DNA from: Chionis minor
Taxonomy: Eukaryota > Chordata > Aves > Charadriiformes > Chionididae
Reading direction: 5' to 3'
Length of the DNA: 64,000 nucleotides
NCBI GenBank assembly: GCA_013398295.1
Contig: VZSF01002918.1
Location: forward strand, 682,001-746,000
The notes beneath the pieces were generated by a model. The model was not told the origin of the DNA, ran no database searches, and was given only the letters and a program-made list of their open reading frames with translations. Shown piece after piece: positions 37,271-50,757 of the stretch (its first letter is position 1; every line of letters begins with the position of its first letter). The position numbers and the translations under genes are program-made.

Positions 37271-37350
37271 TCACCTGCTTTCCTTATATGCTCCCAGACC
37301 AAATATTCTTTCACCTTCTTTCCTTATATGCTCTCAGATGAAATACTCTT
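37271..37350. repeat. 40-bp tandem duplication
   Basis: Units 37271-37310 and 37311-37350 start TCACCTGCTT and TCACCTTCTT and differ at about five of 40 positions. The divergence shows it is old and real, not an assembly artefact. Confidence 0.9.
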
Positions 37351-38567
37351 TGTACCAATCATCCTATAAGCCAGAATCCACAGTAGTAATAATATAGCCT
37401 TTGCTCTGCCTAAAGAGCAAAGCATTCCACAAACTATCAGCTCGAACACAATAGAATTAAAAACAATAAAATAAGCAGTATGAAGACAAAACTAGTTGAT
37501 AAACTAGAATAAATCTCATAATTGATATGATAAAATGATCATAACAACTGGTACATAGACCAAAATTAATTAAAGTAGAAATATTTTCAATACATTTCAG
37601 TGGAACACCTTGTACACTGTGATTTCCTCTACAGACAAGGATGATTTCTCTTCCCTGTCATCAAGATATAAATTCTGTGTCATACCGACAGTTAAGTTTC
37701 TTTCAACCATAGATGATGCATGTCAAATAGATTATTACCAGGCCAGCTTGGCTGTAAATGATTTTCAAAAGTGTGATAGTATTTTCATTCCTTAGTGGAG
37801 TGACTTTATGTGGACCAGGTAACCAACTGGAATTACTTTAGATCGAGATGAATCTCTGATCTGTCATTAGTTACATGTGTTACCATATCTGACGTTACTG
37901 TATACTGTTTTAGTAGGAAATGGTATACTTTTTCTTTTTTTCCAATGACATATTCTTGGTCATAAGTTTAAATTAATAGTGATTAGGACTGTATCTTAAA
38001 ATATTTTTAGTGGTTCATACAGAGTAGGTAACATCTATATGTTGGTATTTTCAGTCACATTTGTAGATAGATGCTGAAGTTCTGTTCTTATCACTCTTAT
38101 GCTTTTCACTTACAGTTTGCAGTTGGTAATATGAATGATAGACTTTTGATTCCATCCAGATGTCCAGCTGTGAAATATGGCCTGTGTATTCTCTGACTGT
38201 GGTACCTTCCATGCCACAGTAGTACTGCAAAACCACACCACTGGGAGGGGAGGATGATCGTCATGACTGACTCAGGAAAAAAAATATGCACTTTTCAATC
38301 ATGTGAGGTATTTTCTGTAAAGTGGGAGAAGCATATGTTTCATTGTGCAAGAACTGCGAGCTACTGTGTACAAGAAGACTCATTCCAGTTGGAATAACTG
38401 AATGTGTGGAGGAGGGGGTTGTGCTGCAAGTGTTTTCAAGGAAAGAAAGAACTATTTCTATGAAAAAAGATGAAAGCCTGGCTTATTTAGGCTAGAAGTG
38501 TCTGCATGCTAATATCATTGCGTTCTATAAATAGATTTGTATTAAGAGACAGGAAGGAGGAGAGGGG

Positions 38568-38584
38568 TGCGTGTGTGTGTGTGC
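38568..38584. repeat. (GT)n microsatellite
   Basis: A short run of about seven GT units. Confidence 0.8.
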
Positions 38585-39064
38585 ATCTTTAGGCAAAAGT
38601 CTAGTTTGCAGTATAAGAATGAAGTAATTTACTTTCAAACGTTCATACCTAGGTTGGAAATTAGAAGAAGTATATATCTAACAGAACGATATGCTCAGTA
38701 CTCGTCTGAGAGGTGGAGGAAGGAATATGTTACAAGACTGTTAGTGGTAGTGAGTGCTTATGGCCTCTAATATAGATTTAGGAAATATGAACTGTTTGGA
38801 GGTGGGGACTGGATTTTTTTTATTTTTATTTTTGATACCACTATTGTCTGCAAGAAATAAGATTGCTCCTCCCAGTTGTGTATAGTGGGTTTCCAGTTCT
38901 GCTGATCAGTGTTAAGGGAGGGTGGTTTTTAGTTTGTTTGGTTTGATGTATTAAATTTTTTTATTCCGTTTTGGTAATGTAAAATATATTGTATTGGCTA
39001 GCTCTTGATTTTCTGTCCTACCTAAGACTTTTCAGTAATCTCTTATATTCAGGAATTCCAAAGT

Positions 39065-39117
39065 GGGTTTTTTTGGTGTTTTTTTGTTTGTTTGTTTGTT
39101 TGTTTTTTGGTTTTTTT
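39065..39117. repeat. (TTTG)n low-complexity tract
   Basis: T/G-only sequence with five consecutive TTTG units in its middle. Confidence 0.85.
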
Positions 39118-42100
39118 CCAAAAATCCATTGTTCTTAAATTGCTGCCATTCACTTTCTGGAAGTGTTTTCATATTGTTGTGATCTGTGCAAACTGCATAA
39201 GTCTTTACCTTGAGAATTTTTGTGGAGGTTACCTTCCTGAGAGCATTTCAGAAATCTCTTGACTGTTGTATTAAAGTGCTCCTCCATCATCACAGATTCT
39301 TCATCTGACAATGAAGCTGTTTCATAGGGGAAATTATAATGATTTGAGAGTTTTCTCTAACACTGTTGAAGAATACAAATTACATCATTTGAAGTGACTG
39401 TTTCTATTTTCTTGCTTTCAGGGTCAATGGGTATTTTGGGCCCACTTGATACCACTTACTGAAAATTTCTGAGTGGTGCACTTGCCATTGAGATAGAAGA
39501 TTTGAGAAGCGCCACAAAAATAAGCACTTTCCAAAGATTCTATATGAAATTTGGGAAGGGGTTTCCCATTAAATAAAAGAGTATGTTTAAGTACAATTAA
39601 GCAACTGGGAATTTATGGCTCTTAATTCACCACATATCATACTTGTGATCACCATTTTACATTGAATTCTGTATGTGCGGGCATGTGCCTTCATAAATTC
39701 CTAGAAAAAACAATGGGAATGTCACTTATCTTTTCTGCATATGTAGAGTTTAGTTTTAGCATCTAATGATGTGCTGAATAACCTCTATAATAAATGGAGA
39801 CCAAACACAATATTTATTATGACATTGTTTTCCTTCTGACATGCTGTTGAATATATTGTACTTACAGGTGCAAAGTCTTTTATGTTATGTACATGATTAC
39901 GTGTATACTAGCACTCATCATATTTCTTTTTTTTTCTGAGACTGTAAATCACTTCATTCTCTTATGGGACCATATAGCTGAAAGCGCTCTAGAAAGATGA
40001 GATTAAAAAATGAGGGATTTTTGTTGTTGTTGGTCTTGGTTTTGATAAATCTCTGAATGAATCTTCATTCAGCAAGGCTTAAGTTCATTCCTGCAAGTTT
40101 CCAAACAAGACAGATCACTCATCTTCATAATAAAGGCTGAAGTAACTTAGTAACAATAGCTACTGGGCTCTTTATAGGATGGCTTGCCAAATAATAGTGC
40201 AATTTTCATGTAGTAGCAAATGCTTTTGTGTGATCCCCCTGCAAGCAGAATAGATTTACTACTAGATGGGTGATGATGTGTATCCACGTGTGTCAGTTTG
40301 ATAAAATGAATGTAATAAAATCTGACTTGAATTCTTAAACTGAACTAAAATCTAGTTCAGTCCCTGGGCTGAACCAGCAGCACAGCCACGTAAAAAAAGT
40401 GTTAAAAGGGAAAGTCCTACTGAGAGATGATATGAATTTTCATCAAGGCCTTCTGAGACAGCTGTACTGAAAACAGCTTTGCATTTCAGTAGATACATGA
40501 GATTTAGATACTGCATTTCTACAAGTACATACATACACAACGGGTGGAGACAGGGGTATCCAACTGCAGTCTCATTGCAGAGCACTAAAGCCTGAAGTAG
40601 ATTCATCCTTTGGATACTATTGGAAGAGTTCCTTCTCTTCAGAGATGAATTAAGTTACAACTGTATAGGACCTTGTTTAAACATACAGATTAGTATGAAC
40701 TTTGGTAGGATGCACATATAAAGTACATTAGTTCTTTCTCGATATTCATGTCACCATACTGTGTTAAATTTAAGCTACTTTGAAAGTTCATTATATTAAT
40801 CAGTTAAAAGGCACTATTTTCTGGAATAAGAGTAGTTTCGTGTGTGAATGATTTGTAACAGCACATGCATAAGCAAGTGTGTACGTAAGACCACTTTGTG
40901 GATCAGTCTGGGTGTAGGTGTTTTCTCTGATTTTGCTTTGAAGATTGTCTTTGAAGCTGTTTTTGGATTTACCTGAAGTCTACCACCATGTTTTTGTATT
41001 TGATCATTTATTCTGTTACTAGTTCTACTAAAAAATTGCCTTTGTCTTTTTTTTAATGCTAAAATAAAAAAATAGCTTTACTAACTCATACATAAAAAAT
41101 GCCCCATTGAGCTCCAGGGTGAGGATTTGGCTGGTCCTGATGAAATACAGGTACAGAGTTGTGCTAATCTGATACACTGCGAATCTCCCCTCATCCTACT
41201 GAAGACCAAAAGCCAAACTGTCAAAAGAGGTAAACAGAAGAGCATAGAAATCAGGACTAGCAATGGTTTAGCAAATTTTTAATCTGAAACTCATCAAGAA
41301 TATAAATGGTCCTATGGCCACTCCACTGCTTTGAGTTGCTTATGTCAGAATAGTTCACTGACTCCCCTCCAAAAAGACACATATGGACTCAGAAACATCA
41401 GGAATTAGTTTTGGTAGGCCAAAGATGGCTGTGGTAAATTGAGAAAGAAAAGAAGATGCCCAGATTCTTAGGTATATCCTTAATGATTTCATGGACTCAT
41501 AAAATGTATATAGATATTTTTTTGGAGAATAGCCAAAATTGACAGAATTTTCATTGAAAAAGAAAAAATTATGGAACTTCACAAATGCCTGATGTATGCC
41601 TGTCATACATGAAAGGTTATTCAGGCGTAATACAGAAATGAGAGTAAGAATTCAATGAGGGCACAAATTTATGGCAGAAAGTCATGACCCTTTCATGTCT
41701 AGTAGACTAGAGGATAATGAATTTCCTGTGCTGAAAGCCATGGCACCCAGCGATGTACGTAGTGGCATACTGCCCCATCATACCATTTGTAATATATGTT
41801 ACAGTTTCAATGAAGGCATCTATTTTTAGATTCTCTGTAAATGTGAGGGCTGTTTCAAAGGATAAGTGTGCAAGTATTTGTTCTTCTTGTGCAGTGGAAT
41901 ATGGGAGTATAGGAGCCAGTCAGTATGCAAATGGTGCATGGGTAAATATAAAGAACTTATGCACAATGCAAATGTGTGTGATAAATAAAATTTAGTCTAA
42001 TATCCATCTCTTGTCAAAAGACTGTATTGGTTTTTTTCTCCGTTTGACTCACTGTGCCAATTTATTTTATCTAGGTTTTGTTAGGTTTTGATTAGATTTA

Positions 42101-42704
42101 TGGATGCAGAGAAGTTTTGCAGTTCTTGGACTGAAAACAGACGTAAAAACAATTTTTTCACTTATTTATTGTGAGAAAATGGACACAAAGTGTTAAAAGA
42201 TGTTTAGTTACAACTTTGTTGCATTTGCTACTAAACTCTAAAATATTATTTTTAGCTGAGAATTACTATGTATCTGTCAAACAGTAGGAGTATATGGGTA
42301 AGTTAAATAAAATTGCTATGTTCAGGATTTTAGACTTTCCACAACAGGTCCAGGCTCAGAGACAGACTTTTAAAGTAAAAAATAAATATAATAAAATAAA
42401 AAAAAGTGGAAAGTGTTGCATGAAGATGTGAAGAATAATTCCCATCATGATCCCATATCTATGTGGTATATGCTTATTACAAATTAAAATAGATTCCTTG
42501 CAGATACTTTCTATTTTAATATGCAGGATTAATTCCAGATGACTGTAAATAAAAATATTAATATTAAGACGTCACACTAATAAATGTTTCTGTAACAAGG
42601 ATACCTGTGCTTTAAGAATGTTTAGAGTGTTTTGCTTTGCTTATACCTAGCTTTTTCAGAAGAGGATTCTAATAATTGACTGAAGCCTCATTTCATATTC
42701 CTAG

Positions 42705-42739
42705 ATCAGCCAAGTAACTGATTTTCAGCCATCTCCAAG
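42705..42739 (+). CDS. Candidate short exon with strong donor (unconfirmed)
   Basis: The acceptor-like TTTCATATTCCTAG ends at 42704, and a full-consensus donor CCAAG|GTAAGT sits at 42739/42740. The 35 nt between are open in one frame (ISQVTDFQPSP plus a split codon). Too short to judge. The donor is the strongest I noticed in the window. Confidence 0.1.
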
Positions 42740-43292
42740 GTAAGTTTTGTGCAAGTTTTAACCTGCATGCATTTTTGATACATTTTGAAATTGACTTTCA
42801 TTTCCTGCATGCCTAAAATAATTCTGTGTCTTTTTAGATTAATGCCATACATCATATTTACCTTAATAAGTTAAGAAAATGTCTTCAGAAATGTCTCCCT
42901 TAGAGCTAAAACTGGAATTGGGTCTTAAAGATTAATCAGTTAGTGGGTAACTTGCATTACATAACGTAGAAATACAGGCTGGAAATAATCACATTTAAAA
43001 TGGCATAGTTGATATGATGTATTTTCATATCTTAATAATGTTTGATTTTAAACTTGGATAATTGCCACTGGGGCTGGCACAAGAAGTCTATTTTTGGGGT
43101 TTCTTTAAAAAATATGATTGAATTTATACTCAATTAAAAAAACCTCTTAATCTGTCACCTTCGATTATGTCCTGCTTTGCCTTGCAATTATGGTAAATAA
43201 CATGCATGCCAGTGGCGGAGATCAGGCAGTGGTTTTTTCCAAAATACTTTACACAATAGTTTTTCATTGTTTTGTTGTTTCACCTTCTCCAG

Positions 43293-43439
43293 TTGCAAAT
43301 ATGGGTATATAACAAAATGATACTTTCTCAGGCTATTTCATGGTTCTTATGGAGAACAGTAAAGGAAAAGACTGACCTTCTTTCAGTGAAAGACACCCTG
43401 CAGAGTGAAGACATGGATCTAAGCTCCATGAAACTAAAT
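43293..43439 (+). CDS. Candidate symmetrical coding exon, 147 nt (unconfirmed)
   Basis: A long pyrimidine tract ending CCTTCTCCAG (43292) and a donor CTAAAT|GTGAGT (43439/43440) enclose 49 complete codons without a stop (phase 0-0). The peptide starts LQIWVYNKMIL and ends DMDLSSMKLN. The first half is hydrophobic and the second acidic and helical; I do not recognise it. Symmetrical length and decent splice sites make it worth testing, but a pseudo-exon is as likely or more. Confidence 0.15.
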
Positions 43440-44278
43440 GTGAGTAAAAATTTTAAATATTAAATCTATGTTATTTCAGCAGAACCAACAGGCTTGAAGG
43501 CATGTCCTCATCTGAAATACACAAATGAATTGCACAGAAGACATAGGTGTTGATGACTTTGGTCCTGTAAGGATGTTAGCAAGTGTTAAGAACTGTAATC
43601 CTCTTGCAAGCTAAAGTTTAAGCACAGCCTAAGTTCCAGTTGAAACAAAGAGCTAGTAAAAGCAGTAAAAATTTGTGGTTTAAACTTACACCAACATAAG
43701 GCTCATAAATTTGAAATAGTTTGTTGAACCCTTGCCTCAGTTCCAGTTCAGATCTGTAGTAGACTACAGAAAGGAGTTCCATGTGATTATTTGGCATAGG
43801 ATGTGATAACCCCCATACTTTCCTTGATGGTTAGCTGTTCACTTGAATTTAGCCTGTGGGACCCATACTGTCTGGCCAGAAGGAAGAAAAATAAACATCT
43901 TCAGTACCTCTTGTAATGTTGTACTGTCAAACACCATAATCAGGATTTTGCAAGTGGAATCTGGCACATGGAATACGGTGTCCAACATGCTTAGCTTTGA
44001 GTACTGTTGAAATGCTTGCATGTATTTAGATGTGGGATGCCTGTTACTGTATCTTCACATCCAAGAAGTTTCCACTGACATGAATGTGAGTATTCAGACA
44101 AACTAAATTCACAATGAAACAAGGAAAGTCCTTGATTTTGTCATGATCAGAGATTAAATTCTGGTACTTTAGATACTAACTGAAGAAAACACCTTTATTG
44201 GGGATGTTAATAAGGTGTTTCATCCCACCCTTATAAACATTTTGTTATGATTTGAGAAAACTCATAACAATTTATTGT
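43440..44278. other. Unique noncoding stretch
   Basis: Nothing recognisable. Confidence 0.5.
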
Positions 44279-44890
44279 TGTTTAGACAATTATTCTCTTA
44301 CCCGATGACCCGTCCCCAACCAGGAAGGAGAATCGGGAAGAAAACAAGGAAACCTGGGAGCTGAAAGATAAACAGATTTAATGGGATAGAACTAGATAAT
44401 CAACAGTACTAGCACTAAAGAACCAGTATGGATCCCAATACCTGTATATACTCTACAAGGATTATACTCAGCCAACTATATCAGTAGGAAGCTGTGCACT
44501 CCCAACAATGGACAATAAATGCCGGACACTTCAAGTGTTACCATTTGGGAGGAAGGGAAGGCCTCAGGGATCCGACACCAGGGCAAGAAGTCCTCTGGTT
44601 CGCTGCCGTCAAGGGGGAGCAAACTTTGCAGCAAACTTTCTAATTTATATTGAATGTGAAGTTCACGGTATGAAATAATGCTGTTGGCCAGCTTGGGTCA
44701 AGTACCCGGGTCTCAGTCCTCCTCCTCCCTGCACCTGGTGAGCTCAAAATCACTGAAACCTTGAGACCCACATACCATGGCTGGCTATAAAGTAAATATT
44801 TTCATTAATTCAGACACTAGAGTCTTTCAAAAATACAGGTTTTCCAAGCATCAGAAGAGAAACCAGTACTGTGTCACCCAAACCAAGACA
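44279..44890 (-). mobile_element. Probable solo LTR of an avian ERV
   Basis: On the minus strand it opens TGTCTTGGTTTGGGTGACAC, close to the TGTCCTGGTTT start common to avian LTRs. It then carries a block (about 44650-44720) resembling the CCAAGCTGGCCA...TATTTCATACC promoter region of such LTRs, a TATA-like box (TATAAAT, 44643-44649) and an ATTAAA signal (44387-44392). It ends TAAACA at about 44279. The flanking 5-mers do not match, so the ends are approximate. GC content is higher than the surroundings. No internal retroviral sequence is seen beside it. Confidence 0.65.
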
Positions 44891-47800
44891 CATCTGCATA
44901 AATCTTTTTTCATATGTAAGGTTCTTGCATTATTACTGTACTATTGAACTAGTTTGTGCTAATAATCTTGCCTAAAGTGTATTTGTCTGACGTTGTCCTC
45001 GCATTTGCAGACTTGCTGGTTTTAGTTTTACTGTGATGAGATTGTGACATATGTTTTCCTGTCCACTGCATGCTTTTGTCGCTATCAGTGAGATAAATTT
45101 ATCTTAACTTCCCTTGCAAAACTAGTGCATGCGGGGGATGTTCTCCATCAGACCTGGATTTTATCTACAAGTTGAAAAGAATGAAAATATAGCACTTAAA
45201 AGCACTATTTGCCTTCTCAAAGGGCTGCAGGAAGCCTTTTTGTAGAAATTGTAAAGCTTTTCAAACAGCTTTTCAAAGGTTTTGTGTGTGTGTGTGAGGA
45301 CTTTGTCCTCCTCCTTCCTTTATGTAAAAAGCAGGCTGTGTAAAACAGGAAAAAATGCTTTAAAAGTTTTATTGCAATATATTTCTTTGCCTAGGAGCAT
45401 GGAGGATTTTATTATATACTTTTGTTTTGCTCCTTTATCTTTCACAGTACATTCCCTGGTCCTTGGGCTCTGTCAGAGGGAGTGGTGACGTTCTTGAGAT
45501 TCATCCTGCCAATACTGGGTCAGATGGTTAATAGTGTTAGATTGGGGAAACCATGCTGCCTGTTTCTCATACCTGTTTTGCATTTATATGAGCCATTGTT
45601 CTGTGTGGTTGAAAGAAGAGCCCCAGCTGAAAAATGCCTCACTTGCAAAGCATTCAAACAGTTTTAAACAAGCATTTGGCTGGTTTTCAGACTGGATCCT
45701 GCTGTAATTTCCGTCCTTCAGGGAGAGGGGAAGGTTCTCCTGTATAATTATAGCTGTCATTTTCAAGCAGTACAGGGATAACTATGGGGGGAAAATCCTT
45801 TCTACAGATTATATACAAAGCAAAATATATTTTGAAACGGCTAGGTGTAGATGCTTTTTTTTCTTCCAGAATTCTCTGTAGAAATACCAACGTAATCTGG
45901 AAAATATTATATGAAATTACAATAATGTAATGTGTATTCATACAGTGTTTCCTAATTGATGCTTGCAAAATTATACGGTGCAATTACAGGATTTTTAAGT
46001 CTAGTATAAAACTTAGGAATTACTAATTCACCTGTCTCGCATTAAAAACTGGTAATTTATTTTCTTTATTTTATGATTACATATTTCAAATTACACATGA
46101 CAAATATTTTGCAAGGACAGCATGACTTCCTATTATCCGTAACCCTGAGCAGATAAAGGAGTTGTAGACTGTTAAAAGCCATGGAACGAAGAACTTTTGG
46201 CAGGGAAAGAGAAATATTTTTGTGCATAAAACTTATCACTGATGAGAAGATTGTATGCACTACATCTAAAATTTGAGAGTTGTTTATATTGGTAAATACT
46301 ACTTCTGATTCAGGAACAGACCTAGCTCTAAAGCTGGGACCTTTCTAAGTCTGTCTTAGACCACCTTGTTTGTTAACTAGCAATAACGATATCAAAAAGG
46401 AAATTTTTATTATTTTTTTTTCCCCAGGATGTAAGAAAGGAAGCTTTGAATTAGCTTCTCTTGCTTTTCTGTGATCAAAGTCAGTTCAAAGGATTTTTTT
46501 TTTTCCAATCAGCTAAAATTCCTTAACCATTTGTGGACTGCAGTTGCTTAACTTTCTAAAGAGGTGTTACCCTTCTTACTCTAGTTGTAAAAAAATTGTG
46601 GAGTAAAAGTCTTTCAGTAATGGCAGTGAGTGGCATTTAAATCTTCTGTTTTGAGTACCCATCATAATATCTCTGGTCATAGTCAATGGGAAAGGAAGAG
46701 AGCCCTTCTTCAAAGGACGGTTCATAGCACTTAGATTTATGTTCAAAATGTTCTTTGGAGAAGGTATTATGTCTCATTATGGCAGAATTAATTAGGGTTG
46801 CTAATCTCCTAATCTAGTAGCACCAATACTCTCTGATGGCTTGCAGAAATCATTTCCAAAGTAGAGAGAATTTAAGGGGGAGAAAAGTAATTTATCAGGG
46901 AGAAATTAGGCTTGCAGTCTAAGTGACAGGAACCCCTCAGTCTTTGTGTGATGAAAACTGTGATTGAATTTGGGGTTTTCTCAATTCATCTTCATGTCAC
47001 TAGGGATATATGTGCTTTATTATACAGAACGAGCATGACTTTACTGTTATTCAGCATATAATGTATGTCTGAAATGTCCTAGAAAAGAGTATGGTTTGGC
47101 CTGATTTGAGGTGTTGTGGGAAGTGAAGCTGAACAGTGTTGGGGGGATCATGGATACAGTAGGAATGAGCATGAGAACTTCAGCAGGACCATCTCATATT
47201 TCCATAAGAATTTTTTAAAAGTGAAAAAGTCAGTGTAAGACCAAGTATAGAAAGATAATAATCTCTGTTCCCCTTTTTATTTTATCACTCTTTTCCTGCA
47301 AGCACATGTTCATGCTGTCCTGGGAACTTGAGTGAGCCCTTTTAAGCAATCACCACCACACAGGTGGAAATTTTTTTTGCCCCTTAGCTGAGACACGATG
47401 AGTTTCATATACGATCTTAGTCTCTTGCAAATGCCAGACAGCTTTGTCTTCATAGTAGTAACTTCTAAAGAGAAGCAAGCCTATTGTGTATGTTTCCAGA
47501 CTTTCATCCAAATGCCTTGCATCAAGATGCAGCGTTATGTTCAGTTTTTACATACATTCATTATTCATTGGGTCCATAGAGTTTGAAATCAGTATCATGC
47601 TGGCTACTGTCTGCCCCTAAGGATACCGTGGAAGAACAGATAACTGCTTTTTAATTAACAGGATCAGGGTTGTGTTGATGCAATTTACTACAACAGTGTA
47701 GACTGAGACTAGAATATTCGCAGAAAGGCTGTTTTGCGTTATATAAGAATATCAGTATACTTACATAATACAAATGAAAAATAGAAACTTTAGAGAAGTC

Positions 47801-47901
47801 TTACTTCCATGCAGGCTTCCGCAAAGTAGTATGTCTCTGAGTTGTCTGGAGGAGCTTCAAATAAGCTTTACAAATTTGTGAAATATGTCTTTATATATTT
47901 T
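44891..47901. other. Unique noncoding stretch
   Basis: No gene or transposon recognised. A (TG)n run lies at 45283-45296 and T runs near 46410-46430 and 46494-46505. Good pyrimidine tracts ending in AG at about 45871 and 46429 are followed by early stops. Confidence 0.5.
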
Positions 47902-48190
47902 TGTCCTGGTTTGAGGTAAAACAGATCCTTTACTGCATGATCGTCTCCATTTGTCATCCTCTCCTGCTTCCTAGGAAGCTGTTGAATTCAGAACAGAAGT
48001 GTTAATTGGAGGCAACCCAATGGTGGAGCTTCTATTCTAATGGCGTGACTTTATTTGATCTTAAAAGGCTAGATTCTCAGACCATAGGAGGTCAGGATTT
48101 TCTAACTCTTAGCTTCTCAAATGTAGTTTGGAGAACAAATACTGTGAAGAGTGATAGGATCCTGGTGATAATCCTAATACTCTCTAATAT
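47902..48190 (+). mobile_element. Possible LTR 5' fragment
   Basis: TGTCCTGGTTTGAGGTAAAAC at 47902 resembles the start of a frequent avian LTR family (general knowledge). The following sequence cannot be matched by eye and the end given is arbitrary. No TATA box or poly(A) signal is evident. Confidence 0.3.
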
Positions 48191-48629
48191 TTAATCAAAC
48201 ACTTTTTTTTTTTATCTCACTTTTTGACCTAGCAGGAAACAATTTATTTTAGAGTTCATCATAGAAGTTTGGGGAAATAAAAGAGATCTTATCTTTCTGG
48301 AGTACAGTAAAGAGTTGGATTTAATGTTTCATTGAGAGAATGTTTTCATAGAGCTCTTAAAAGGAATGTAAAATGCTGGCTGGGTACTGACTTTGGGAGA
48401 GGAAGACGGTGACAAGTAGTGTTCCTCAGGGATGCATTTTTAGGGATCAGTGTTCTAGAAAAGTACTTCATAACTTTGCATGAAGTATCAGTCTTTATGT
48501 ATTTGCAGGCCACGTAGCAAGGAGGCATGTCAGGTGTTGCTTTCCACTTTGAAACCGCATGACATGTTGATCTTATCTGCTTAGAGTAAGCAATCTTTCA
48601 TTTCCAACTAATTTTTTTCTTTTTTTTTT

Positions 48630-48706
48630 NNNNNNNNNNNNNNNNNNNNNNNNNNNNNNNNNNNNNNNNNNNNNNNNNNNNNNNNNNNNNNNNNNNNNNN
48701 NNNNNN
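48630..48706. other. Assembly gap (77 N)
   Basis: The run of N begins inside a T-rich stretch, and a 24-T homopolymer lies 26 bases after it. The gap most likely marks a homopolymer sequencing failure. The sequence and true length are unknown. Confidence 0.95.
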
Positions 48707-50757
48707 TTGAAAAATTTTTATTTTCAATCAATTTTTTTTTTTTTTTTTTTTTTTTGTAGAGCAGCAGTTTCATGTTAATATGTAACAGGAACCTTTCACT
48801 GTCTTTCATATGGTACTATACCACAGTGGGATTCTTTATCATTTGGTCTTTTTCTCTCATTTCTCTTTTACTTTTTTATTATGTCTTTTTTTTTGCCTTC
48901 CTTCCCACTGCTCATAATCCTTGTAGAATTCATCAATCTTTGTTTCCTCTGTTGGCAATACTTAGAGGGCTGTTCTCTCAGAGCTTGGACCAGTACTGCT
49001 GAAGATGATGAGGATGTTTTCATTGAGTTCAGTGAGCAAAATTCAAAATTGAAGCTCTGACAGTAAAAAGGGATATACAAAGGAGCAATAACTTTGGGTC
49101 TTTCCAATACCTAGTTCATGGTACCTGTTGCTTGAAATTTCTGTCTCTCAGTACTATTTTGTATGTAGCTATAAATAGTGTCACTACTGGCAGGCTATCT
49201 TGTATGGCCAAACACATGCAACTATATGAAGGAGAAAAAACTGAGTAGCAGATAGATTATGTGCACCTTTTAAATGTCCTTGGGCTCATAGTAGTTAATT
49301 TCTTTTCTTAATCTCTGTTACACCTGTATGAAGATAGGTAGTTGACAGAGAAGGCTTCTGTACCTATAAAAAAAATTTCAGACAAAATTCTGAAGTTTAC
49401 GTCAAAGTTATTTCCTTACATTTTTTCCATGCAGTAAGAGATTACTTTATCCTGAAAAATGTTGCAAATTTTTAAGTGCAACAATGTTAGATTTTCAGCT
49501 AGTGAAAATCAATGAAGTTTCACTGATTTCAAAAGGGCTAGGAATATTTACAACAACTGAAGTTTTGTGATAAGATCAGCATTTCTATAACAGCATCTGA
49601 ATGTTTCATTTGCACTAAAGGAAAAGTCGGCTTCATCCTGTGTTTGTATAGATTTTCCATAGTATAAATCATCAACTAGTTTGAAAAGCTAGTAACTATT
49701 TTATACAAAATGTCTGATTTTTCTGCAGTATAGTAATTTGAAACTATAAATTAACAAATATGTAAAGAGTAGAGTATCAATTAACAAGTGTAGGTCCTGA
49801 GATGTTCTGGGACAGATGCCCTTTTTAAAAACAAAGAACGAAATAACCTCCCTGCCATGAAAGTAGGCTTATGGCTGTTAAAATCATGACATTTCTCAGA
49901 CTGGCTGATTATCAAATATTGCTGGTTTTGTTAAGCAATTTCTCTATTGTCACTTGTCTTTTTTTCCTCCTCTTTTTTTTTCCCCCCTCTTCTGCATGGA
50001 AGGAAAATAAAAGAACCATAATGTTTAAAGGAATGAAGTAAACCACCTACAGCTACACGTTCAGAAGTTAATCATAAAATGAGAGGGAACTTGCTCATAA
50101 AATGGAGGCTAAATCTCTCCGTGTATCACAGAGGAGCTGGATGAAGTCACAGATATATAGGGCAAAACAGTGTGTTCAATTCAGAAAGAAAAAAAAGGTT
50201 GGTTGAAAGAAATCTGTTTGAGTCCAAATCTGGAAAACTATTTTTACCATTTATCTTTCAGAGTATTTCTCCTCTATGCCCTTCTCCTTGTACCATACTA
50301 GTCTGACAGCCCAGAATGTACTTGAAATGCCTTCCCTCACTGCCTAAAATGATAGCTTTTATTTCAGGACTTGGCTTATTATTATTTGATCCTATAACCC
50401 CTTAAGGCCAGCATTAGCAGTTGGTGTCAGGAAATCCCAATTCCCAGTGCCAAGGGGTTAATTGCTTTTTACCGTTTGATCTTTTTTATACGCACATTAT
50501 ATGCTACCTGACCCTTTTACCATCTATAGGAGGTACACATACTTTTCTTTGCTGGCCTACTTCCTGCATCTCCCCATAGCTTTCCCCACTACTGCCTTGC
50601 CAATTTTTCATACATATTTTTCAACCAAAAAATTGCAGTTGACCTGATTTTTTCCTTTTTATGTTTTCCAATTTTCCTGGCAGAAAAGATGCAGTGTACT
50701 GTCATTGTATTTCTAAGACCGAAATAGATAGATAGAATGGACACATGACATAATACC

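Larger units (their letters stand above)
27590..42704. other. Unique AT-rich noncoding stretch
   Basis: No recognisable gene, RNA gene or transposon. Simple tracts are a G/T block at 27979-28035, a T run at 28465-28487, an A run near 35077-35090, (ATATT)n at 36625-36644, (GT)n at 38568-38584 and (TTTG)n at 39065-39117. Listed separately are a 40-bp tandem duplication (37271) and a 13-bp-arm hairpin (35836). A strong acceptor at 39420 leads to only a dozen codons before a stop. Confidence 0.55.

Noticed and set aside
39421..39461. Strong acceptor-like TTTCTATTTTCTTGCTTTCAG followed by a short open frame
   Set aside because: All three frames close within about 17 codons and there is no donor. 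Most likely a decoy site.
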